The translations under genes and the position numbers were made by a program. Source: Alteromonas marina (GTDB lineage: Bacteria; Pseudomonadota; Gammaproteobacteria; Enterobacterales; Alteromonadaceae). Taken from it: DNA of 64,000 bases. Shown piece by piece: positions 24,232-32,052 of the stretch (within the stretch, counting starts at the first letter, position 1; each line of letters opens with the position of its first letter). The DNA lies in assembly GCF_000808575.1 (NCBI RefSeq), contig NZ_JWLW01000017.1, positions 186,001-250,000 of the forward strand, read 5' to 3'. The notes under the pieces are model-generated. The model saw only the letters and a list, made by a program, of their open reading frames with translations, was not told the DNA's origin and ran no database searches.

Positions 24232-24810
24232 TTATACTTGCTCCTTTTCTTAACCTCAAATAAGACTCTCTGTTAAGGTTATGCCAAGGCCGCTCAGATT
24301 CGCTGCGCTTTCCATAAAAAAACTAAAACGATAGCCAAAGCAAAATGTATAACTAAAACTTACAGAAGAACGTTGAGAAATGATCACAACATACAGGTGG
24401 CCTTTCCTCTGAGCCTTATGTCTATGTAACATATTGATTCCATGGCTATAACGATTTTTCACACCCTGTGTAAAATAATCACAGTGTAAGTAATTGTCCC
24501 AGTCAGTGAGGGTCCATAAACCTCTTATGATATGTTCAAAGCACCTTCCTAAATTACCTTCCCAGTAACTAAATCATATTTAACTTTTGAAAAATCCTTA
24601 TTAAAAGCAACAACATAAATCCAATACAGCCACAGCCCAAACTAAAGTATGAGCACCGAGACTTGTTCGCCGGAATGCAACTTGAATATCTAAGACATTA
24701 GCGATCGAGTTACCTGTATGTTCAGTGCTGGTATAACCAGCCACTCGTTATGACTTGCAAGTAAAACGAATCAATTCATAGAGTCCAAGTAAGAAGTCGA
24801 GGATGTAAAA
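24232..24810. other. Long intergenic region, no gene seen
   Basis: About 580 bp between the divergent topoisomerase and DUF genes. No coding frame stands out. Small palindromes occur (ACACCCTGTGT near 24466 and GCTGGTATAACCAGC near 24728). The latter could be an operator or attenuator for the downstream gene. Confidence 0.4.
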
Positions 24811-25401
24811 ATGACCATTGAAAATCCGAACAGTACTAACTCTGATAACGCCAGTGGCAACGAACATGTGAATTTAAGAGCCAACGTTGTATCAAACGGT
24901 GAGTTGCAAGTGGCGGCTGTGTTCCCTTCAAAAATAAAAGTGCAAGAAGTATTAGAAATTGTACAAGAAGAAACGTCGGTTGAAGCGTCTCAAATAGAAA
25001 TTATTGAAGCGGGCGACCCGCATATGAGCGAAAAGCTTGAACGCAATAGTGCATCCATTGGCAAAAGTATGTGGTCGTCGCACTTATTGCTAGGGTCAGT
25101 TGGTCTTATTGTTGGCCTTGTCGCAGCTTCTTTATTAACACTATTCGGGCCTGCGCTTACTCAGCAAAACCCATTATTTACCTTTATAGCACTGATCAGC
25201 CCAGGTATATTCATTGGGTTATTTATTGCGGGTTTAATTGGTCTACGCCCAGACAGAAATCAAGTTATCCAGACCGTTAGGCATGCGGTTAGGTTTGGTA
25301 AGGTAGCGCTTGTGATCAATCTCAAAAATTCACAGTCATCGTCTAAGGTTTCGCAGTTATTAAAGCAGCACACCGACAAAGTGGTTGAATCCATTCGCTA
25401 G
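24811..25401 (+). CDS. Membrane protein with glycine-rich hairpin, unknown function
   Basis: The 196-residue protein has a hydrophilic Asn/Ser-rich N-terminus, a compact domain with V-A-A-V-F-P-S-K near 35-42 and a predicted helix-strand pattern, then two glycine-rich membrane helices (about 90-115 and 122-145), and a soluble C-terminus. The layout recalls stress proteins with a membrane-embedded glycine hairpin, but I cannot name the family. ATG 24811 has GAGGATGT upstream. It is single, with a long upstream region. Confidence 0.6.
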   Translation: MTIENPNSTNSDNASGNEHVNLRANVVSNGELQVAAVFPSKIKVQEVLEIVQEETSVEASQIEIIEAGDPHMSEKLERNSASIGKSMWSSHLLLGSVGLIVGLVAASLLTLFGPALTQQNPLFTFIALISPGIFIGLFIAGLIGLRPDRNQVIQTVRHAVRFGKVALVINLKNSQSSSKVSQLLKQHTDKVVESIR

Positions 25402-25490
25402 TAAGATTAATTACATGATATGAAACACTGCTTAAACAGAGAATATGATAAAGTGACAATAACGCATTGATGAAGTTAGCCGTATTTAAA

Positions 25491-25539
25491 AGCGCTAAAG
25501 GGCAACATACCAAATGTGCTGTGCATTGCCCTTTAGCGT
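25491..25539. repeat. Long perfect inverted repeat before the HAD gene
   Basis: CGCTAAAGGGCAA pairs with TTGCCCTTTAGCG across a 20-nt loop. It ends about 40 bp before the HAD start codon and about 90 bp after the preceding stop. It could be a terminator for the upstream gene, a regulatory hairpin, or a mobile palindrome; no T-run decides. Confidence 0.6.
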
Positions 25540-25575
25540 TTGGTCGGCGTTATGTTAAAACTAGGCACCAACTGT

Positions 25576-26406
25576 ATGGATTTGATATTTTTTGATTTAG
25601 ATGGGACATTATTAAATAAGTCTTCAGAAATTTCTGCGTTTACAAAAGAAACGTTGGGCTTACTTAGCGAAAAGGATATTGCCTTCACCGTTGCTACAGG
25701 TCGCACTATGCACTCTGCGCAATTTGTTTTGCAAGGTCAATCTTTTGTCCTTCCGCATATTTACAATAATGGCGTAGCTATATGGGATCCAAGCGGAAAT
25801 GCGCTAACACTGGAAAACTTACTCGCCCCTAGTGAAGTCAATCTTATTATTGACCACGCAGTTAAGAACAATATCACGCCGTTTATTAACACGGTAAACA
25901 TGGATAGTGCTGACCACGAACACGTGATTTACCATTCGTCGCCGAAGCATCAGGTGGAACACGATTTAATCGAAAAATACTTTTCGCGAACGAAAGCTAG
26001 ATTAGCGTCAATCGAGTCGTTACCTGCTAGTGCACATATTACTAATATCAGTATGATTGGCGACGCTGCGCTTGTTTATGACATGTATAAACAGCTGAAC
26101 ATGCACGAAGAGCTCATTGCTTACTCAGGCCCCGCTATCGAAGGAAATGAGTATCGTTGGATGGATGTTCACCACAATCTTGCGAATAAAGGGAGTGCGG
26201 TAGAGCTTTTGCGCCAACAGTTGAATGCAAGCAACGTTATTGTGTTTGGCGACAGTGATAATGATTTAAGTATGTTTAAGCTAGCAGACGAGGCTTATGC
26301 ACCTTCTAACGCTAAACCTTATATCAAAGACGCCGCCACTTCCGTCATTGGGCATCACGATGAAGATGGAATCGCCCGCTTTCTACGAGAGCGATTCTCA
26401 CTTTAG
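25576..26406 (+). CDS. HAD-superfamily (Cof-type) phosphatase
   Basis: The roughly 276-residue protein is a Cof-type HAD hydrolase. Motif I F-F-D-L-D-G-T-L-L lies at the start, A-T-G-R-T near 40, and the late block V-F-G-D-S-D-N-D-L-S-M-F is motif IV; K in N-K-G-S-A is motif III. Such enzymes dephosphorylate sugar phosphates, pyridoxal phosphate or flavin precursors; the substrate is unknown. ATG 25576 starts just before motif I. Upstream in-frame starts at 25552 (ATG) and 25540 (TTG) run into the inverted repeat. Monocistronic. Confidence 0.85.
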   Translation: MDLIFFDLDGTLLNKSSEISAFTKETLGLLSEKDIAFTVATGRTMHSAQFVLQGQSFVLPHIYNNGVAIWDPSGNALTLENLLAPSEVNLIIDHAVKNNITPFINTVNMDSADHEHVIYHSSPKHQVEHDLIEKYFSRTKARLASIESLPASAHITNISMIGDAALVYDMYKQLNMHEELIAYSGPAIEGNEYRWMDVHHNLANKGSAVELLRQQLNASNVIVFGDSDNDLSMFKLADEAYAPSNAKPYIKDAATSVIGHHDEDGIARFLRERFSL

Positions 26407-26477
26407 AAGATGCTGATTAAAAAGCATCGTGAAAATGGTAGCCTTCAAACTATATGAATTAGGTTAGTTAATTAAGG

Positions 26478-27182
26478 CTACCACTCTATAGGCTCTCTAT
26501 CTTTTAAGAATTGGCCATGGGGGCCGCCCTCTTCCATGGTTGCTAACCAAATAGCCGTATCTGCTCCCTCCTCGGGCGTTTTGGGCGCATCACTTCCACC
26601 CATTCTGGTATGCACCCAACCCGGGGTCATGCTATTAACGGTTACATCAAGAGACTTACCGTCAGCAGCTTCATCAACTACCGCTGCCATCTTAACCGTA
26701 AGCGCATTAATAGCAGCCTTTGTTATCGCATAGCACATTGGCCCTTTCAGCCCCTCGGCGAAGCTACCGTAACTAGAGCTTACATTGATAATACGTCCAA
26801 AACCTCGCTCAATCATTTGCGGTAACGTTTGCTGGATAAGTGTAAGCGGGGCGTTCACATTAATTTGCATCGATTTAGCCAACGTCTCAGAATTTACATC
26901 TTTCCATGGCGTATCGTCTAAGATACCTGCATTGTTTATGAGGATATCAATAGGGCCATACACGGCCTCAGCTCGAACAAACGCATCGACGATGGCGGTT
27001 TCGTTATCAAGAGGCATCTCAATAATATGCAAATCCCCTCCCACAATATCTTTCTTGGCTTCAAGGCCGGCCTCTTCGTCTCGACACCCCATAAGCACTT
27101 TATAGCCTTTAGACAGCATTCCTTTTACTATTTCTAGACCTATACCTCTGTTTCCACCTGTAACTAATACGTTTTTCGTCAT
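26478..27182 (-). CDS. Short-chain dehydrogenase/reductase
   Basis: The roughly 234-residue SDR has the cofactor loop T-G-G-N-R-G-I-G near 9-16, N-N-A-G near 85, catalytic S-S-S-Y near 141 and Y-A-I-T-K-A near 156, and P-G-W-V-H-T near 195. It is a classical NAD(P)-dependent oxidoreductase resembling plant-type carbonyl reductases; the substrate is unknown. ATG 27182 is preferred (AAGGAG ten bases upstream); a TTG lies two codons before. It follows the DUF2878 gene by 20 bp in what looks like a two-gene operon. Confidence 0.88.
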   Translation of the reverse strand: MTKNVLVTGGNRGIGLEIVKGMLSKGYKVLMGCRDEEAGLEAKKDIVGGDLHIIEMPLDNETAIVDAFVRAEAVYGPIDILINNAGILDDTPWKDVNSETLAKSMQINVNAPLTLIQQTLPQMIERGFGRIINVSSSYGSFAEGLKGPMCYAITKAAINALTVKMAAVVDEAADGKSLDVTVNSMTPGWVHTRMGGSDAPKTPEEGADTAIWLATMEEGGPHGQFLKDREPIEW

Positions 27183-27202
27183 TGCCAATACACTCCTTGC
27201 AT

Positions 27203-27733
27203 TTACGCTTGGGCTTGTTTTGCCTCAAAACGATTGGATAAATAAAAACACAGCGGGAAGATTACACTCCACACTAGAGCGATAAAAATATAAGAAAGCA
27301 CAACGCTTGCGCCCAATTCAACCGCGCCGAATTTGGCGCCGGCGATATAACTGAGCGGCGCGAAGATAGCTCCAGCAAGCGCCGCAACGGCCATTCGACC
27401 ATTAAAGGCAGTTAAACTGTGATAGACCGTACCTGCAAAGGCTGCCCATAAAAGACTTAGCCAAATTGGAATTGGCCAGAAGCTGACCAGCGTTTCTGTC
27501 TCGTTAAAAATGAACAGCCCGCTTAGGGTTAAAAGTGCATCAACCACCGTGCCCAGTAAAAATACCGTGCCCATTAGCTTTATATCTTCCACTCGCTTGG
27601 GCGAAATGACTATCCATAGAAGGATTAACCCTAACACTGGAATTACTGCTTTATTCTGGAATAAGATGACCAGCCACCAAATTCCTTGGAACCATACAAA
27701 GTTCGCAACCTTTAGTACCGCACTATTCTTCAT
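27203..27733 (-). CDS. DUF2878 family membrane protein
   Basis: The 176-residue protein has about five membrane helices and matches DUF2878: W-F-Q-G-I-W-W near residue 14, G-T-V-V-D near 61, P-I-P-I-W-L-S-L-L-W-A-A-F near 86 and P-L-S-Y near 126. The family is an inner-membrane protein of unknown function often found near SDR, cyclopropane-synthase-like or photolyase genes in marine bacteria. Here it precedes an SDR. Confidence 0.75.
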   Translation of the reverse strand: MKNSAVLKVANFVWFQGIWWLVILFQNKAVIPVLGLILLWIVISPKRVEDIKLMGTVFLLGTVVDALLTLSGLFIFNETETLVSFWPIPIWLSLLWAAFAGTVYHSLTAFNGRMAVAALAGAIFAPLSYIAGAKFGAVELGASVVLSYIFIALVWSVIFPLCFYLSNRFEAKQAQA

Positions 27734-27883
27734 TTGAAACGCTCATATTTTCAATACCAAAGCATACGTTTACCGGTACGTGATAGTTCAACCCTATTGC
27801 GACAAAAGTAAACGAAAACGCTCCAGTGTAAGTATAGATGCATAGACTGTTTGCTCTTTCCAATTACAAAGGATGTGTTAATC

Positions 27884-29512
27884 GTGAAAATGGTGAAGTA
27901 TTACGTACTTGGTACATTAGTGGCGTTAGCACTAACGCTGACCGTGCCAGTGATATTGTTAAAAGTGGTATTTGGTTGGATTGCATTTTCCCTTATTGCC
28001 GTAAGCAGCGCCTATTTGCTCAACTATCCAAGTCTGTTTCGCAAACGTGAGGATGGCTCAATACCATTCTACATACGCTGGATTTTTGTACCTTTTTTAC
28101 TGGGCTCTTGGCTTTACAATGAATACGCACGCAGAACGGATAAAGTCCCTCCTCTACAAAAAATCGAGCCGCACTTATTCCTTGCGTGCCGCATGTCGGG
28201 AAAACATGTTAGCCTTTTAAACGAAAACAACATTGATGCCATTCTTGACGTAACCGCTGAATTTGATGGACTGGATTGGACGGCATATCAAGAAGATTAC
28301 CGCTATTTAAACGTACCGGTACTCGACCATACCAGCCCCACTCCTGAACAACTTGTTTTAGCAATAAATTGGTTGAATCAGCAAATTTCTGAAAAGAAAA
28401 ATGTTGTTGTGCATTGTGCGCTTGGACGAGGTCGCTCTGTTCTGGTGGTTGCAGCCTATTTACTGGCCAAAAACCCTTCGTTGAGTGTAGATGATGCATT
28501 ACGTGAAATTAACCAGATACGCCAAACAGCAAGGCTCAACAAACGTCAATTAGCATCGCTGCAGCAGATTAGAGATGGTGGCCTACTTTCACTACAAAAG
28601 AATCTAACCCTTATCGTTAATCCAGTTGCTGGTGGCGGTAAATGGGAGCAATACCGAGATGACGTTCTTTCTCGATTAAATGAAAAATTCAAAGTGACCG
28701 TGAAAGAAACCACACCTGAAGTAGATGGTAAGGCACTAGCAGAAAAGGCAAAACAAGACGGCGCCCACATTATTGTCGCATGCGGAGGCGATGGAACGTT
28801 AACTGAAGTCGCATCGGCTTTGGTCAACACCGACGTTACCATGGGGATTATCCCTTTTGGTACAGCAAACGCACTGAGCCAAGTGTTGCATGGCTACATT
28901 AGTAAAGTCATGCCTATTAGTACAGCATGTGACATCATTATAGAGGGCAACACCTTAGCCATAGATACCGCGACCTGTAACGACCACGTTATGCTTTTGG
29001 TAGCAGCAGTTGGCTTCGAGGAAAAAATGATTTCGGCCGCTGATCGCGAAGAAAAGAATGTAGGCGGCCAGTTTGCCTACCTAAAAGGGCTATGGAACGC
29101 GATTTCAAATAACGAAAACATGACGTTTAAAGTAGCAAAAGACAACCAGCCAGCTGAAACCTTAGAAACGCCGAGCTTTGTTATTGCAAACGCAGCCCCA
29201 ATGACCACAGCACTTGCTCAGGGCGCTGAGCCGCCCGACATCACCGATGGAAAGCTTGATTTGACCTGGCTACTACCTCAGCCCAGCTCTGATAAACAAT
29301 TCGCATCGTTAGCAGAGCTAGTGCTAAGTCCAGCTGAAGCAAAGAAGCAATCTGAATCAATACGGCACGAACGCGCATCAAGCATAACGTTAACATTTGA
29401 TAAGCCCACGGCGTATGCTGTCGACGGCGAGATCTACGAAGGCGAAAAGCTTGAGATAAAAACATGCCCTCGAAGCCTTAACGTTCTCACCAATTTTGAA
29501 GAAAAGGATTAA
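27884..29512 (+). CDS. Fusion of dual-specificity phosphatase and diacylglycerol-kinase-like lipid kinase
   Basis: The 542-residue product has two N-terminal membrane helices (about 5-50), a phosphatase domain with V-H-C-A-L-G-R-G-R-S near 175 (C-x5-R-S active site), then a DAGK catalytic domain starting L-I-V-N-P-V-A-G-G-G near 245 with G-G-D-G-T-L-T-E-V near 305 and a late D-G-E-I-Y-E-G-E. It probably acts on membrane lipids, phosphorylating diacylglycerol or sphingoid-type substrates. GTG 27884 is chosen for AAAGGATG upstream; a TTG at 27851 and ATG 27890 are alternatives. The next gene starts 7 bp after the stop. Confidence 0.85.
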   Translation: MKMVKYYVLGTLVALALTLTVPVILLKVVFGWIAFSLIAVSSAYLLNYPSLFRKREDGSIPFYIRWIFVPFLLGSWLYNEYARRTDKVPPLQKIEPHLFLACRMSGKHVSLLNENNIDAILDVTAEFDGLDWTAYQEDYRYLNVPVLDHTSPTPEQLVLAINWLNQQISEKKNVVVHCALGRGRSVLVVAAYLLAKNPSLSVDDALREINQIRQTARLNKRQLASLQQIRDGGLLSLQKNLTLIVNPVAGGGKWEQYRDDVLSRLNEKFKVTVKETTPEVDGKALAEKAKQDGAHIIVACGGDGTLTEVASALVNTDVTMGIIPFGTANALSQVLHGYISKVMPISTACDIIIEGNTLAIDTATCNDHVMLLVAAVGFEEKMISAADREEKNVGGQFAYLKGLWNAISNNENMTFKVAKDNQPAETLETPSFVIANAAPMTTALAQGAEPPDITDGKLDLTWLLPQPSSDKQFASLAELVLSPAEAKKQSESIRHERASSITLTFDKPTAYAVDGEIYEGEKLEIKTCPRSLNVLTNFEEKD

Positions 29513-29519
29513 GCAGTAC

Positions 29520-30875
29520 ATGACTCAGAAAAGTAACTTTGAAGAAATCTATACCTTTCTTAATGAGAAGTTTGCTAACGAAACGGAATACCTACAGGCG
29601 GTACACGAAGTATTAGAAGATATTGTTCCTATTTACAATGCAAACAAAGACTACAAAGCGTTCGATATTATAAGACGCATTTGCATGCCTGAACGCATTA
29701 TTTATTTTACCGTGTCGTGGATGAACAGTGATGGCAATATTGAAGTCAATCAAGGTTGGCGTGTACAGCACAATTCAGCCATGGGCCCTTACAAAGGTGG
29801 CTTGCGCTTTCATCCTACCGTCAACTTATCGGTGCTTAAGTTTCTTGCTTTCGAACAGTGTTTCAAGAATGCACTTACTGGCTTGCCCATGGGTGGCGGA
29901 AAAGGTGGCTCTGACTTTAACCCCAAAGGACGCTCAGACCGAGATATTATGTTGTTTTGCCAAGCATTCATGCGTGAATTGCAACGACACATAGGCGCGA
30001 ACACAGATGTACCTGCTGGTGATATTAACGTAGGCGCTAGAGAAATAGGTTATCTCTATGGTGAATACCGTAGGTTAAACAACAGGTTCGAAGGTGTGTT
30101 GACAGGCAAGGGGTTAGAATTTGGTGGAAGTTATGTGCGCACTGAAGCCACAGGTTTTGGCTTAATCTACTTTTTAGAAGCGGTTTGTAAACAACGAAAT
30201 TCTCACATTGAAGGCAATACTATTGCAGTATCTGGAGCCGGAAACGTAGCGTTGCATGCGGCGCTCAAGGCGGTAGAGAAAGGCGGAAAAGTTATTTCGC
30301 TGTCTAATAGCCGGGGTCTTCTGCATGTTGAAGAAGGGTTATCGGATACGGCATTAAAATGGGCAATTAACAACCACGCTAACCGAGATAATATTCTTGT
30401 GGATATGGCAGATAAAAACATAGGCGAATGGATAGCCGATAAAAAGCCGTGGCATATAAAATGTGATATTGCTTTACCTTGTGCAACGCAAAATGAACTG
30501 CTTGAAGCAGATGCCAAGTTATTACTGGATAACGGCTGTAAGATGGTTTTAGAGGGTGCGAACATGCCGTGTACGAATGAGGCACAAGCCCTTTTCTTAG
30601 ATGCCAAAATTGTTTATGTGCCTGGAAAAGCATCTAATGCGGGTGGTGTCGCCTTGTCGGGATTAGAAATGAGCCAAAACGCCATGTTCAATCAGCGCAA
30701 TGCGAAGATACTTGATGACCAGTTATACGCTATTATGGAAAGCATTCATCAGCGCTGTGTTGATGAGGGTAAATCTGAAGGCGATGCTGGAAGCAGCTAC
30801 GTTGATTATATGAAAGGCGCCAATGTAGCAGCATTTCGTAGACTCGCTGACGCAATGGTCGCACAAGGCGTGTAG
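29520..30875 (+). CDS. gdhA: NADP-type glutamate dehydrogenase
   Basis: The 451-residue enzyme converts 2-oxoglutarate and ammonia to glutamate. Conserved blocks: P-E-R-I-I near 60, G-P-Y-K-G-G-L-R-F-H-P near 88-98, the catalytic-lysine region L-P-M-G-G-G-K-G-G near 122-130, P-A-G-D-I-N-V-G near 163, and the dinucleotide fold G-A-G-N-V near 237. ATG 29520 is chosen because AAGGATTAAGCAGTAC precedes it; the upstream TTG would overlap the lipid-kinase gene. It follows that gene by 7 bp, an unexpected operon partner. A perfect inverted repeat follows the stop. Confidence 0.96.
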   Translation: MTQKSNFEEIYTFLNEKFANETEYLQAVHEVLEDIVPIYNANKDYKAFDIIRRICMPERIIYFTVSWMNSDGNIEVNQGWRVQHNSAMGPYKGGLRFHPTVNLSVLKFLAFEQCFKNALTGLPMGGGKGGSDFNPKGRSDRDIMLFCQAFMRELQRHIGANTDVPAGDINVGAREIGYLYGEYRRLNNRFEGVLTGKGLEFGGSYVRTEATGFGLIYFLEAVCKQRNSHIEGNTIAVSGAGNVALHAALKAVEKGGKVISLSNSRGLLHVEEGLSDTALKWAINNHANRDNILVDMADKNIGEWIADKKPWHIKCDIALPCATQNELLEADAKLLLDNGCKMVLEGANMPCTNEAQALFLDAKIVYVPGKASNAGGVALSGLEMSQNAMFNQRNAKILDDQLYAIMESIHQRCVDEGKSEGDAGSSYVDYMKGANVAAFRRLADAMVAQGV

Positions 30876-30897
30876 CGCATATCCCATCTCCCTTTTT

Positions 30898-30933
30898 CGA
30901 TAAATTCACGGACTTACTGCCGTGAATTTATCG
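30898..30933. repeat. Perfect 14-bp inverted repeat after gdhA
   Basis: CGATAAATTCACGG (30898-30911) and CCGTGAATTTATCG (30920-30933) flank an 8-nt loop 22 bp after gdhA. No T-run follows on the plus strand, so it is either an mRNA 3'-end stabilising hairpin or a protein-binding palindrome. Confidence 0.6.
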
Positions 30934-31104
30934 GAAACTAACTTGTAAAATTTGCGTTGTCCCCTTCCCCAATTCAATGACTCTATGTCACTTCATTTGA
31001 AATTTCTTTTAAAAATCAGCGCGTAACAAATATCTCATTCATGGAATAAAAATAGCATTACCACAGGTGTGATTCATTTTTTAGGTATTTATAAGGAACT
31101 ACCC

Positions 31105-31560
31105 ATGAAAATTTTTGAAGCTTTACGCCAAGACCATGAGAAGCAACGTTTATTGCTAAAGATTTTAGCTGAAACAAGTGGAGATACAGCTGCACGCCGT
31201 GAATATTATCAAGAGCTTAAGACACAGCTTGAAAGTCATGCTATTGCTGAGGAGCGCCACTTTTATTCTCATCTTTTAGAAAAAGACGCCACCGCAGATT
31301 TGACCCGTCATGGTATTGCAGAGCATCACGAGATTGATGAATTACTGGCGAAGCTTGATGACACCGATATGAGTTCACCTGCATGGTTACGTTATTTAAA
31401 AGCACTTCAGGAAAAAGTGGAACATCACCTTGCTGACGAAGAACAAGAGTTCTTCCAGGTTGCGGGTAATGTGCTTAATGACCGCCAGAAAACAAAACTT
31501 GCTGATGAATATCAAAAAGAGATGAAACAGGAATTAGACACCGAAAAACTCACTGCATAA
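31105..31560 (+). CDS. Hemerythrin HHE-domain protein
   Basis: The 151-residue four-helix protein has the iron-ligand pattern of HHE hemerythrins: R-Q-D-H-E-K near 8-13, S-H-A-I-A-E-E-R-H-F-Y near 44-54, A-E-H-H-E-I-D-E near 71-78 and V-E-H-H-L-A-D-E-E-Q-E-F-F near 104-116. It should bind a di-iron centre and may sense or store oxygen or NO, or handle iron stress. ATG 31105 has AAGGAACTACCC upstream; an earlier start at 31069 does not. A terminator follows. Confidence 0.9.
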   Translation: MKIFEALRQDHEKQRLLLKILAETSGDTAARREYYQELKTQLESHAIAEERHFYSHLLEKDATADLTRHGIAEHHEIDELLAKLDDTDMSSPAWLRYLKALQEKVEHHLADEEQEFFQVAGNVLNDRQKTKLADEYQKEMKQELDTEKLTA

Positions 31561-31615
31561 CATAGCCATGGTATCCATGGCGATAATGTTCAGTCCGAAA
31601 GGCGTCATAAAGTAA

Positions 31616-31640
31616 AAAGCCAGCTACTAAAGCTGGCTTT
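31616..31640 (+). terminator. Terminator after the hemerythrin gene
   Basis: AAAGCCAGCT (31616-31625) pairs with AGCTGGCTTT (31631-31640), about 55 bp past the stop. Confidence 0.75.
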
Positions 31641-31699
31641 TGCATATTTAATATTTTTTGCTCTGGCGCGTATAACGACTTACAGAAGCCCTTAGGTGG

Positions 31700-31858
31700 C
31701 TACTTTTTAGCGATGATGTAAACCGCGTGAATTACACCTGGAAAATAACCAAGAATAGTCAATAGAATATTGATCCAAAAATGCGCGCCAATACCTACCT
31801 GTAAAAATACGCCTAGCGGTGGAAGTAAAATTGATAAAAGTATACGAATGATGTCCAT
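31700..31858 (-). CDS. Pmp3/YqaE family small membrane protein
   Basis: A 52-residue protein read from ATG 31858, with AAGGAATTTACT upstream. It begins M-D-I-I-R-I-L-L-S-I-L-L-P-P-L-G-V-F-L-Q, the Pmp3 signature (L-P-P-x-G-V), and has two membrane helices with I-N-I-L-L-T-I-L-G-Y-F-P-G between them, ending K-K. The family is linked to salt, cold and membrane-potential stress. It is easily missed because a longer but meaningless frame overlaps it. Confidence 0.9.
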   Translation of the reverse strand: MDIIRILLSILLPPLGVFLQVGIGAHFWINILLTILGYFPGVIHAVYIIAKK

Positions 31859-32052
31859 AGTAAATTCCTTGTTTTTGAAGTAATTTCACAACTCAGTAGG
31901 CAAAAAACTCACACTTTGATGAAAGTGTTCAGCCTGCGGAGCGATTTTCGCGCTTCATAATAATTGTTTGCATTTTAGATGCCATGTCAGCGTTGATAAA
32001 CGATTGAGCATCCCATTGACTTCAAAAATATAAATTTTTTGTAATAAGAAAG

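Noticed and set aside
24256-24462. 68-codon minus-strand frame in the gap after the topoisomerase gene
   Set aside because: No ribosome site, no recognisable pattern, and composition unlike neighbouring genes.
31707-31889. 60-codon minus-strand frame over the Pmp3 gene
   Set aside because: A different frame of the same DNA encodes a perfect Pmp3-family protein with a good ribosome site.
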